IMG/VR virus record: IMGVR_UViG_3300005617_000296
Coordinates: 1 to 43,513 of that record
From: a virus
Strand: one strand, 5' to 3'
DNA length: 43,513 nucleotides
Shown piece by piece: positions 31,855 to 38,201 of the stretch (the stretch's first letter is position 1; every line of letters begins with the position of its first letter). The notes below the pieces were generated by a model. That model saw nothing but the letters and a program-made list of their open reading frames with translations, was not told the DNA's origin and did no database searches. A program made the position numbers and the translations under genes.

Positions 31855-32463
31855 GCCGCCGCGGGCGCCAGCCGCTTTGCCAGCCTTGAAAGCCAGCACG
31901 ATCTCTTCGGCTTGCCTGCGGTCCATGCGCGTCCGACTTTCGTAGCCATCGCTGTACTCGCTCACCAGCCAGTTCCAGGTTGAGATAATGCCGGGCGCGC
32001 GATCAGGGTAAGTGTGCATGTAGACGAGCACGCGCTCCGGCAGCAAGCGCTTAGCCTTGCGCTCGAGCTCCGGGTAGTTAGCCTTAAGCACTGCTGTGGC
32101 CTTGTTGCGTAGCTTACCCGTGTCGGAATCGTCAAGGCCGTTCTGCCAATGTGTCCAAGCAAAAGCGAGCAGTGCGTCTTCCAGTGTCATCGTAGTCTCC
32201 TCTTTCGGTTTGAGTATGCGCGAAATATCATATGTGCCGTGAAAGGTCTTCCCGGCGTAGGGCTCATTGCGCTCTTGAGTTTTAGAACTGCCGAACGCTT
32301 CGCGCTCCAAGTCGCAAACGGCCATGCTGTACCACCAATTAGGTACGTCGGACAGCTTCTTCGCGCCATAGCGGGCCAATATGCTTCTCACTTTGTCCGC
32401 GCCGCCGCGGCGATTACACAGCTCCAAGATGGCGGCTTTGCCGTACCGAAACAGCGTTTTCAT
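31852..32463 (-). CDS. 203-residue protein, unknown, with internal start
   Basis: ATG 32463 with GGAGGA 7 bases upstream. N-terminal half: KTLFRYGKAAILELCNRRGG, PNWWYSMAVCDLEREAFG. C-terminal half from Met92: TLEDALLAFAWTHWQNGLDD, LLPERVLVYMHTYPDRAPG, RRQAEEIVLAFKAGKAAG. A second, very strong ribosome site lies in frame before Met92, so a 112-residue short form may also be made. No family recognised. Confidence 0.6.
   Translation of the reverse strand: MKTLFRYGKAAILELCNRRGGADKVRSILARYGAKKLSDVPNWWYSMAVCDLEREAFGSSKTQERNEPYAGKTFHGTYDISRILKPKEETTMTLEDALLAFAWTHWQNGLDDSDTGKLRNKATAVLKANYPELERKAKRLLPERVLVYMHTYPDRAPGIISTWNWLVSEYSDGYESRTRMDRRQAEEIVLAFKAGKAAGARGG
32188..32202 (-). promoter_or_regulatory. 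internal in-frame ribosome binding site and start
   Basis: Minus-strand GAGGAGACTACG directly precedes ATG (32190-32188), placing AGGAG 6 bases from the start. It is as good as or better than the ribosome site of the full-length gene. The short product would be the C-terminal 112 residues (31852-32190). Confidence 0.5.
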
Positions 32464-32579
32464 TACAGGATCCTCCACGGGCGCCCACTTCGCAGGCCCC
32501 AGTTGGTGACGACGCAGCGCGGCTCGGGGGCCGGCAGGACGCCGCGTATGCGGTCGATGAGACGGAGCAGCCAGGTCAT
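32463..32579 (-). CDS. 38-residue basic/tryptophan protein
   Basis: ATG 32579 shares ATGA with the upstream stop, and its TAA shares one base with the downstream ATG (TAATG). Sequence MTWLLRLIDRIRGVLPAP, then a Trp/Arg-rich end (VVTNWGLRSGRPWRIL). The double overlap supports translation. Unknown; the N-terminal amphipathic helix may contact membrane. Confidence 0.5.
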   Translation of the reverse strand: MTWLLRLIDRIRGVLPAPEPRCVVTNWGLRSGRPWRIL

Positions 32580-32758
32580 ACGCCCGCCTTGTTGCGCATC
32601 CACCATGCGATCGCTTCCAGCTCATCCGCCGTGAAGTCCGCATCCAAGCAGGCAGTCTCGTCGCCTAGAACGTAATTGAGATATCGGCCCAAGCAATACA
32701 GACTGCCGTCGGGCTGAACATCCGTGCCCAGTATGGCGCGGGCTTTCTGCTCGTCCAT
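32576..32758 (-). CDS. 60-residue acidic protein, unknown
   Basis: ATG 32758 shares one base with the previous stop (TGATG). Sequence MDEQKARAILGTDVQPDGSL, LYCLGRYLNYVLGDE, and the C-terminal helix FTADELEAIAWWMRNK. Similar small proteins are common in phage early regions. No function. Confidence 0.55.
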   Translation of the reverse strand: MDEQKARAILGTDVQPDGSLYCLGRYLNYVLGDETACLDADFTADELEAIAWWMRNKAGV

Positions 32759-33024
32759 CAATCCATCCTCCGCATGATCTCATGCACTTGGTTGTGGATC
32801 TCTTCGGCGACGGTGTCCCAGCGCCAATTCGACAGGTCGACTTTGCTAACTACAATCGGCGCGATAGCTACCACGAGCTGTCGCTGGAGTTCCTTGTCGA
32901 CGCCAGCCTTGGGCGCTCGAGCGGCCTCGACGTTCTGACGTAGGTGGGCAGCATGCAGGCCGCAGAGCGACACCAGGCGGTCGCCGTTGACTTCGCAGGC
33001 GCAATTGGCACGGGCGAAGGTCAC
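32758..33024 (-). CDS. 88-residue protein with CxC/CxxH pattern, unknown
   Basis: GTG 33024 in a GTGA overlap. N-terminus NCACEVNGDRLVSLCGLHAAH could bind zinc (Cys, Cys, Cys, His). The C-terminal part is helical (TVAEEIHNQVHEIMRRMD). Unknown. Confidence 0.55.
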   Translation of the reverse strand: MTFARANCACEVNGDRLVSLCGLHAAHLRQNVEAARAPKAGVDKELQRQLVVAIAPIVVSKVDLSNWRWDTVAEEIHNQVHEIMRRMD

Positions 33025-33377
33025 GGCGTCACCGACTTGATGGCGGCGCGGACTTTGTCATGATCCTTGTTGCAACGCTTCAGCGTCGGTTGCTCCGCAA
33101 TTTCAGCCGGGGAATACGGCGCAAGTAGTGAGCCGATGGTTATATCGGCCAACTCCAGCGCCTTTCTCAGCCTTGCGTTCTCTGCGGATAGGGATTCGTG
33201 AGAGTTGCAGGCGGTATGAATGAAAGCTGCAAGGTTCTCCGGGTCTGGGCAGTTGCGAACATCAAAGCCGCCAGCGACGTCGGCGAAATAGATCGACGTG
33301 CCATGTCGCTTCCACGGCAAATGCGTTGGCCCCTGCTTCGCGCCCGTCTGGTTGTTCGTTTCTGGTTGTTGATCCAC
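33021..33377 (-). CDS. 118-residue protein (phage ENLAAFIHTACNSHE group), unknown
   Basis: GTG 33377 with AGGAG 7 bases upstream. Residues about 17-60 contain HGTSIYFADVAGGFDVRNCP and NLAAFIHTACNSHESL, a pattern seen in small phage and prophage proteins without known function. A helix follows (ENARLRKALELADITIGSLL), then a basic tail. Confidence 0.55.
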   Translation of the reverse strand: MDQQPETNNQTGAKQGPTHLPWKRHGTSIYFADVAGGFDVRNCPDPENLAAFIHTACNSHESLSAENARLRKALELADITIGSLLAPYSPAEIAEQPTLKRCNKDHDKVRAAIKSVTP

Positions 33378-33381
33378 CTTA

Positions 33382-33561
33382 CTACTCCTGTTTCGATTGG
33401 TCCCGTGTATTGACGAGATAGTAGCAGCCGAGCAAATCGGCCGCGTCTTTTTCTTTCTGAGCCCTTAAGTGGCGCTCATCGAATTCGGCCTGATGCGCTG
33501 CACATAATGCGAGCCAGTGCCTACCATCGTGCTTGCAGCCGCAGGTTTCAGTTGTTCGCAT
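33382..33561 (-). CDS. 59-residue Cys/His protein, unknown
   Basis: ATG 33561 overlaps the upstream gene by 14 bases, and TAG is 4 bases before the next GTG, whose ribosome site (GGAG) lies inside this gene's end. The N-terminus TCGCKHDGRHWLALCAAHQ has Cys and His spacing compatible with zinc binding. The rest is a charged helix. Codon use fits its neighbours. Confidence 0.5.
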   Translation of the reverse strand: MRTTETCGCKHDGRHWLALCAAHQAEFDERHLRAQKEKDAADLLGCYYLVNTRDQSKQE

Positions 33562-33739
33562 GCGGTATCTTCACGGGCGCGAGCCCCAGGATTTCACGCA
33601 TTCGATTGGATGCATCGAGCGCTCGGCGCAACGCCTCTTCCGCCCGCGGCCCTGCACGTGCAAGCCCGTGCTCAAAGTGCGCCGTTTCGAGCTCGCGTAG
33701 CGCGTGCATCTTCTCGGCGTCGGTGTAGCGGACGCTCAT
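33548..33739 (-). CDS. 63-residue helical protein, unknown
   Basis: ATGA overlap upstream. Sequence SVRYTDAEKMHALRELETAH, then GPRAEEALRRALDASNRMRE, then a short polar tail. Likely helical hairpin. Unknown. Confidence 0.5.
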   Translation of the reverse strand: MSVRYTDAEKMHALRELETAHFEHGLARAGPRAEEALRRALDASNRMREILGLAPVKIPHANN

Positions 33740-33957
33740 AGTTTCCCGCCGGCAGCCTTTCGCGCAAGTTTGGACCCTGGAATGCCGGCCTTGATGCGAG
33801 CGCGGGCCAGAGCCTTCGCACGTTTGCGCACTTTACGCGATGCCAATTCACCGGGGCCGAAATCTCGCGGGCGCGCGGGCTCCGCGTAAATATCGCGAGG
33901 CGTCAGGACGGCGCCCAAAGCGACGGCTAGAGCCATCGACATGCGAAGGTGTTTCAT
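33736..33957 (-). CDS. exported small basic protein
   Basis: 73 residues from ATG 33957 (ATGA overlap). It has an N-terminal signal peptide (KHLRMSMALAVALGAVLTP, ending near IYAEP, a plausible AxA-like cut). The mature part is very basic (SRKVRKRAKALARARIKAG). A secreted basic peptide could act in the periplasm or on the envelope. Function unknown. Confidence 0.5.
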   Translation of the reverse strand: MKHLRMSMALAVALGAVLTPRDIYAEPARPRDFGPGELASRKVRKRAKALARARIKAGIPGSKLARKAAGGKL

Positions 33958-34226
33958 AGCTCTGTAACCTCTGTCCCGCGCGCCCGCACCGTCGTCGGGT
34001 CGAGCTGCATCACATCGGCCGCGCGACACTCGCCGGCGGCAGTCGGGGGCGGTGAATGCATGGCGACGTACAGCAACGCGAGCAATAAGAACACGCTCGC
34101 GCCGATCAGGTATTGATTCCAATGACGAGCGCTATTGCGCTCCGCTTCGTAGCGCTGAGCTGCGAGATACAAATCGCCCGCTCGCGAGTAGTCTGGGCGC
34201 TCGCGCGCATTCTCCAATGTGAGCAT
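33954..34226 (-). CDS. 90-residue single-pass membrane protein
   Basis: ATG 34226 with GGAGA 7 bases upstream. Residues 1-36 are charged and cytoplasmic-like. A transmembrane helix lies at about 40-57 (LIGASVFLLLALLYVAM). The tail has one Cys (AGECRAADVMQLD) and would face the periplasm. Possibly an envelope-active early protein. Confidence 0.55.
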   Translation of the reverse strand: MLTLENARERPDYSRAGDLYLAAQRYEAERNSARHWNQYLIGASVFLLLALLYVAMHSPPPTAAGECRAADVMQLDPTTVRARGTEVTEL

Positions 34227-34279
34227 GTCGTTTCTCCAAGTCTAGTTGGCTAACTAATTCGTGTCCGGCTGGTCCCATC

Positions 34280-34384
34280 CTACCCTATTGGCGCAGCTAC
34301 CAGGAACCAGAGCACAAAGCCTAGCTGTGCGCCCAAGGCCGCGAGCATGAGCACGGCAAGCGCCCACCATCTGTTAGGCGTCAT
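34280..34384 (-). CDS. 34-residue membrane microprotein
   Basis: ATG 34384 shares ATGA with the previous stop. Sequence MTPNRWWALAVLMLAALG then QLGFVLWFLVAAPIG, one long or two short transmembrane segments. TAG is 54 bases before the next ATG, leaving a small gap. Confidence 0.5.
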   Translation of the reverse strand: MTPNRWWALAVLMLAALGAQLGFVLWFLVAAPIG

Positions 34385-34620
34385 ACCGTGTACTCGTTGT
34401 CCGCGCGAAGCTCTGCGCGCCGGGCGAGCGCATCGGCGAGCAATTCGGCTGCCGTGTTCGCATCTAGCCCTTCGACCTTCCGGCGCAGGTAGAGCTCTGC
34501 CTGTATGCGCGCGGCTTGCTCCGTGTGCCTGTCGTGGTCGTACGTGCGCATACGGTCATAGAAGCGCACAGCTGCCTCGGTGGCGTTCAGCATGTCAGTT
34601 AGTAACGGCGGCCTTTTCAT
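34381..34620 (-). CDS. 79-residue helical protein, unknown
   Basis: ATG 34620 with GGGAGTG upstream. Helical and charged (MLNATEAAVRFYDRMRTYD, AARIQAELYLRRKVEGLD, AELLADALARRAEL). Overlaps the upstream microprotein stop and the downstream ATG. Unknown. Confidence 0.5.
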   Translation of the reverse strand: MKRPPLLTDMLNATEAAVRFYDRMRTYDHDRHTEQAARIQAELYLRRKVEGLDANTAAELLADALARRAELRADNEYTV

Positions 34621-34730
34621 ATGCACTCCCGATAGTACTGCCACGCACCGCTGGCGCCCATGCGCCGAAAGAGGCGCGGATTAGATAGACCGCCCGACAG
34701 CATCCATTCGAGTTTGGTGATGCGTTTCAT
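34617..34730 (-). CDS. 37-residue basic protein
   Basis: ATG 34730 shares ATGA with the upstream stop, and its TGA overlaps the ATG at 34620. Sequence MKRITKLEWMLSGGLSNP, then a basic end (RLFRRMGASGAWQYYRECI). Exact fit between neighbours supports it. Unknown. Confidence 0.5.
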   Translation of the reverse strand: MKRITKLEWMLSGGLSNPRLFRRMGASGAWQYYRECI

Positions 34731-34912
34731 TCGAGCACCACGCACTTTTTGGGCATGTTAGTAGGGGCGTGCATCCAATTGCCGCGGCCGTTCTTCGTCG
34801 CGCAGTCGATAGGCACGAAGGAGTTACCATCGTCCGCGCACCGATTGACGAAACCTACCGGCAGATCGGGCGGGAGCGTACGCAGTAGGTCCATTAGTTC
34901 GGCGACTGTCAT
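34727..34912 (-). CDS. 61-residue protein, unknown
   Basis: ATG 34912 in an ATGA overlap. Sequence MTVAELMDLLRTLPPDLPVG, then NRCADDGNSFVPIDC. This opening (xxELxxxLxxLPPDxPV) is shared by many small phage proteins of unknown function. Two Cys residues could bind metal or pair. Confidence 0.6.
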   Translation of the reverse strand: MTVAELMDLLRTLPPDLPVGFVNRCADDGNSFVPIDCATKNGRGNWMHAPTNMPKKCVVLE

Positions 34913-35124
34913 GAGAGCACCTTGACGTTTTCCCGCGCCATTGGCATACGTGCGCTGGTTAGCCTGTCGGCCCAAGTCTGCGCGCACCACGCACTCCGCG
35001 ACTGCTGCCCGCCAGACAGGCGCGTCTTACCTTCGCGCAGCATGTCGAAGTGCAGGAACGTCAATACGTAGGGATTACGGAACGCCCATATCGCCATGCG
35101 AATGCGCCACTTGAGTTTGTTCAT
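34909..35124 (-). CDS. 71-residue basic protein, unknown
   Basis: ATG 35124 in an ATGA overlap. N-terminal half is basic and aromatic (KLKWRIRMAIWAFRNPYVL), perhaps membrane-binding. The second half holds SGGQQSRSAWCAQTW. Unknown. Confidence 0.5.
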   Translation of the reverse strand: MNKLKWRIRMAIWAFRNPYVLTFLHFDMLREGKTRLSGGQQSRSAWCAQTWADRLTSARMPMARENVKVLS

Positions 35125-35807
35125 GAAAACCACCGTGACGCGATGCCGCGCCCAAACTCTTTACGGAAGTGCGCACGAAGCCAGTCGCCGGCCGACGCCC
35201 ACGTGATGCGATTGTACGCGCCATACTGAGCGTAGAGCTCGCAAACGCTACCGTAATCGCTACCGCCTAACTCTTGCAACTGCTTTTCGGCCGGCTCGCG
35301 GGATGCGTGTTCTGTATGGCGAGTGCGGCCCTTGCCTAACTGGCTCCACGATTCAACGCGATAGGCGCCGACAGTGGGCGTGCAGTGCTCGCGCACGTGC
35401 TCCCACAACGCCGACGCCAGGACGGCACAGACTGCCTTGCGGTACTCGACAGGGAAATATTGACCAGTGCAATAGGAAACACGCGCTTCTAGCTGCCGTT
35501 CGGTGCTTTCCATTTGAACGAATTGCTGTCCGACAATGCACCCTAGTTTGATCGTAAGCCGTCCGCTGAACGCGCGCGGCGCGGCCTTGATTAGATCGTC
35601 CGCCGTGATCGAATCGGAGCGCGACACCGCCATGAGTAGCGTCCGGGCGTGGTGTAGGTCTTTCGTGATAGCGCGCACTTCCGCGCGATATGCCTTGCGG
35701 CCCGCGTCATCCATGCCGTGCGAAATGTAATTGCCGGGCTCAAGGCCGGGGCGCTGGTTCATGAACGCAGACAGCGCGTCTAGGATCGCTAGTTTACGGG
35801 GTTCCAT
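35121..35807 (-). CDS. 228-residue conserved phage-type protein, unknown
   Basis: I start at ATG 35807 because AGGAG is 7 bases upstream; the ATG at 35813 is only one base from it. The opening RKLAILDALSAFMNQRPGLE, then GNYISHGMDDAGRKAYRAEV and KDLHHARTLLMAVSRSDSIT, resembles a phage family of unknown function in which a conserved AFSGRL segment follows (here PRAFSGRLTIK). The C-terminal half has AVCAVLASALWEHVREHC and a conserved FRKEFGRGIASRWF end. Function unknown. It is one of the larger early genes. Confidence 0.6.
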   Translation of the reverse strand: MEPRKLAILDALSAFMNQRPGLEPGNYISHGMDDAGRKAYRAEVRAITKDLHHARTLLMAVSRSDSITADDLIKAAPRAFSGRLTIKLGCIVGQQFVQMESTERQLEARVSYCTGQYFPVEYRKAVCAVLASALWEHVREHCTPTVGAYRVESWSQLGKGRTRHTEHASREPAEKQLQELGGSDYGSVCELYAQYGAYNRITWASAGDWLRAHFRKEFGRGIASRWFS

Positions 35808-36027
35808 GTTCATTCTCCTGCTGCGCGGTTAGGTCCGCAATACGTCGCGCGCAATGACCGGCGAATACGTCACCGCGCATCATGGTGCCTGCTACTTCTA
35901 GCGGCTCGAATCCGCCGCGGCCGCGCCATTCGTGGTACTCGCGCAGTAACTCCCGCGCGGTTTGTAGTTCACAGTCGCTTATCGACTGGTCGCACATTGC
36001 AAGGCATGCTTTGGGGTCCATGTTCAT
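35794..36027 (-). CDS. 77-residue protein, unknown
   Basis: ATG 36027 in an ATGA overlap; the ATG at 36021 is an alternative. Helical (CELQTARELLREYHEWRG), with Cys residues near the N-terminus and in FAGHCARRIADL. Its end overlaps the next start region by 14 bases. Unknown. Confidence 0.5.
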   Translation of the reverse strand: MNMDPKACLAMCDQSISDCELQTARELLREYHEWRGRGGFEPLEVAGTMMRGDVFAGHCARRIADLTAQQENEHGTP

Positions 36028-36566
36028 GTCCTCACCTTGATTCGTTTCGTGATGTATTTCTTGCGACCGACTCGCCGCGCAATATCTCCGGCGAGCTCGC
36101 GCGCCACCTCTTTGTGGTAGTCGTACGAATTCGACTCGATGCCCCAGAGCGATTCGGTCTCATCGGTCGCGTTGCCGTCCACGTCCAACAACGTGACGAC
36201 GACTCCACACCACCCCCATTCGCCCGACGCGAAGCCGCGCAAGTGATCGAAGTCGCGCTGTACGGCGGCTAAAGCAATCTCGCCCGGTGTCGGTTCGCGG
36301 CCAGTGTTCTTTTTGAACGCAGCGCGATCCTCATCGGACATGCCCCAGACATCGCGCTTGGCAATGCGCATTGCCTCTGCGTGATCGTACAACCACTGCC
36401 GGTGCCGCGCCTTGTACATGACGCGCTCGCCGGGGGCTTTTGGATCGTCGGCGCTGATATTGCGCACTGGTCCGTGTCCATCGTGCTCGTCCCAAGGACA
36501 GCCTAGGCTGTCGTCGTGCTTAATCTCGACGCGGAAGGTTAGCCCTTTCAGTTCGATGGTATCCAT
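36024..36566 (-). CDS. 180-residue conserved phage-type protein, unknown
   Basis: Opening LKGLTFRVEIKHDDSLGCPW then WDEHDGHGPVRNIS is a pattern of early phage proteins without known function. A basic helical middle follows (RHRQWLYDHAEAMRIAKRD), then FDHLRGFASGEWGWCGVVVT and a region ending VARELAGDIARRVGRKKY. Probably soluble. No catalytic motif is recognised. Confidence 0.6.
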   Translation of the reverse strand: MDTIELKGLTFRVEIKHDDSLGCPWDEHDGHGPVRNISADDPKAPGERVMYKARHRQWLYDHAEAMRIAKRDVWGMSDEDRAAFKKNTGREPTPGEIALAAVQRDFDHLRGFASGEWGWCGVVVTLLDVDGNATDETESLWGIESNSYDYHKEVARELAGDIARRVGRKKYITKRIKVRT

Positions 36567-36569
36567 GTG

Positions 36570-36887
36570 TCATTCTCCGTACATGCCGCGCAACGTCTTA
36601 GCTAGACGGCGCTTGTTGGTGTCGAATTGCCAAGACGTGCAATCCGTGTAGCCGGGCGCGCTGTATCGGCCCGCATACTGGCGCCCTAGATTCATGAATG
36701 TATCCGGGTCCGTTGTTCCAAGTCCGCACTCGTCGCAACGCACGCCATGCTCTGACTGCATCGCGTCGCGCCGCTCGTTGTGGTCGTCCGTGATCCACTC
36801 GTGAGTGTAATTGGTGCATCCGCATTTGCGGCAATCGGCGCTGTAGAGCGCCCCCTTGTTGTAGATGAACAGCTGCATAAATGACAT
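36570..36887 (-). CDS. 105-residue Cys-rich protein, likely zinc-binding
   Basis: ATG 36887 with GGAGG 9 bases upstream. DCRKCGCTNYTHEW and GVRCDECGLGTTDPD each hold CxxC pairs and together could make one or two zinc sites. The end KRRLAKTLRGMYGE is basic. It may bind nucleic acid or be a host-factor inhibitor; not decided. Confidence 0.55.
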   Translation of the reverse strand: MSFMQLFIYNKGALYSADCRKCGCTNYTHEWITDDHNERRDAMQSEHGVRCDECGLGTTDPDTFMNLGRQYAGRYSAPGYTDCTSWQFDTNKRRLAKTLRGMYGE

Positions 36888-36888
36888 T

Positions 36889-37224
36889 TTAGCGGCCCTC
36901 CGCAGCGTCGATAGCAGTGCGAGCACTCGTGCACGCCTCTAGCCAGCTAGCACGCGTTTCGGGGCGTAGCTCCAACGCATAGGCGACGGCGTGCTCGTGG
37001 ACAAGCAAGGTGCGCAGGGCTGCCAGCATCGCGGGCGCGGCGGCGAACAGTCTAGCTAGCTCGTGTGCAGTAGCAGTTTCGCCGCCCTCCGCGATGGCGT
37101 TGCGCGTGATAACGGCGCACTCGCGGCCGTCGGATGTGCGAACGGCAGGCATGTACTCACGCACTCGCGGCTCCATGCCGCGCACGTTGTCGCATGCTGC
37201 TGCATACATTTCGGGGAATTTCAT
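36889..37224 (-). CDS. 111-residue protein, unknown
   Basis: ATG 37224. Sequence MKFPEMYAAACDNVRG, RTSDGRECAVITRNAIAEGG, then a strongly helical Ala/Leu segment (LARLFAAAPAMLAALRTLLV). Such AAAPAMLAAL segments are common in small phage proteins of unknown function. Alternate longer frame rejected because it overlaps the upstream gene fully in Arg-rich sequence. Confidence 0.55.
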   Translation of the reverse strand: MKFPEMYAAACDNVRGMEPRVREYMPAVRTSDGRECAVITRNAIAEGGETATAHELARLFAAAPAMLAALRTLLVHEHAVAYALELRPETRASWLEACTSARTAIDAAEGR

Positions 37225-37225
37225 G

Positions 37226-37411
37226 TCAGCGCACTCCCAAGTTGTAAACCCGCGCTTCCGAGAGCCGCGAGCGAAGCTCATGCTTCGGCATGTAGAGCGT
37301 GATTGAGAAATCTTCCGCAGCCCGGATACGGCGCTTGCGTTCTTCGCGGTTCAGGATCACGCGCAGGCGCGCGTTGCGGCCCTTGCGGTCGTTGTGTTCG
37401 AAGTAGCTCAT
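37226..37411 (-). CDS. 61-residue basic protein, unknown
   Basis: ATG 37411, ATGA overlap with the 19-residue frame upstream. Very basic (SYFEHNDRKGRNARLRVILN, then EERKRRIRAAEDFSI). A beta strand SITLYMPKHELRSRL follows. Possibly nucleic-acid binding by charge. Confidence 0.5.
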   Translation of the reverse strand: MSYFEHNDRKGRNARLRVILNREERKRRIRAAEDFSITLYMPKHELRSRLSEARVYNLGVR

Positions 37412-37467
37412 TTGGATAGCTCGTTGATGAGGTAGAGGGCTAAGAGGGTGAGAAGGACGGTATGCAT
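37408..37467 (-). CDS. 19-residue hydrophobic microprotein (possible leader or membrane peptide)
   Basis: ATG 37467 shares a base with the upstream stop (TAATG), and TGA shares ATGA with the downstream start. The peptide is MHTVLLTLLALYLINELSK, a single short hydrophobic helix. It could be functional or serve only to carry ribosomes between genes. Confidence 0.4.
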   Translation of the reverse strand: MHTVLLTLLALYLINELSK

Positions 37468-37688
37468 TACAGCGGCTCGCCATTGGTGCGCTCAAGAGTT
37501 TCGCGGACGTTGCTCTGCTGCAGATCAAGTCGCGCCAACTCCGCAGGCGTCACTGAAACGCCGCCCATGCGCCACGCGCGTTCCTTAAAGACTTCGCGGG
37601 CCATCATGGCGCGATAGTCGATTGCGTCATCGTCCTGCATCATGGAGCGGACGACGTCAAGAATCGGGGTTTTGGTACTGAGGGCCAT
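37467..37688 (-). CDS. 73-residue protein, first of a leftward operon, unknown
   Basis: ATG 37688 with GAGAG upstream. Sequence MALSTKTPILDVVRSMMQDD then AWRMGGVSVTPAELARLDLQ. It follows a 171-base gap containing a palindrome, so it may begin a transcription unit. Unknown. Confidence 0.55.
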   Translation of the reverse strand: MALSTKTPILDVVRSMMQDDDAIDYRAMMAREVFKERAWRMGGVSVTPAELARLDLQQSNVRETLERTNGEPL

Positions 37689-37830
37689 TTGCGTTCTCTC
37701 GTGTTCGATGGTTAGAAGGTAAGCGGATTCTTGCAGGTATCGTGCCAGCGTCAGCGGGCCTCTGTTTTCTTGATTGGTGCAGTGCGTGAGTCCAAGTTGG
37801 CCCTACAGCGTCATGTCGATTGGCAGAAAG

Positions 37831-37845
37831 TGACAAAAATTGTCA
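37831..37845. promoter_or_regulatory. perfect palindrome TGACAAAAATTGTCA, operator-like
   Basis: TGACAA-AAA-TTGTCA is a perfect dyad in the gap upstream of the 37688 start. It shares the GACAA...TTGTC half-sites of the dyad at 31804-31820, though with a shorter centre (3 against 7 bases between the 5-base half-sites). Confidence 0.45.
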
Positions 37846-37859
37846 GTTCCGGGCGGGAG

Positions 37860-38201
37860 CTATCGCGTGAATTCGGTCAGCGTGACACGCACGCCAACGA
37901 CTGACCCGTCAATGAGCGAACGCTCTAGCTTCGATGCGAAGCGCACGCCGTCGGACAGGCTAACGGCGTTCAGCATCGCGCCTACCTGCGGGGTTCGCGT
38001 GTACTCCGTGAACAGCACGCTGTCGCCGACGGAGCCGTGTGCAAGGTCGCGCAGGCGATTGGTGGGGCCGTTGACTAGAGCTCGTTCGCGCGCTTTCCTG
38101 CGGCCTTTGGCGAGCGCCTCTCTGTCATTGCGGCACGCGTCGTATTCCGCGTCCGTGAGTAGGTCAATACATTCGCTGTCGGGTGGGAGTTTGTATTTCA
38201 T
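37860..38201 (-). CDS. 113-residue protein, first leftward gene after the control region
   Basis: ATG 38201, no strong ribosome site. Sequence KYKLPPDSECIDLLTDAEYD, a basic helix (GRRKARERALVNGPTNRLRD), then beta-like sequence (SVLFTEYTRTPQVGAMLNAV and GVRVTLTEFTR). It is the gene closest to the control region, so is expected to be expressed first. Function unknown. Confidence 0.55.
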   Translation of the reverse strand: MKYKLPPDSECIDLLTDAEYDACRNDREALAKGRRKARERALVNGPTNRLRDLAHGSVGDSVLFTEYTRTPQVGAMLNAVSLSDGVRFASKLERSLIDGSVVGVRVTLTEFTR

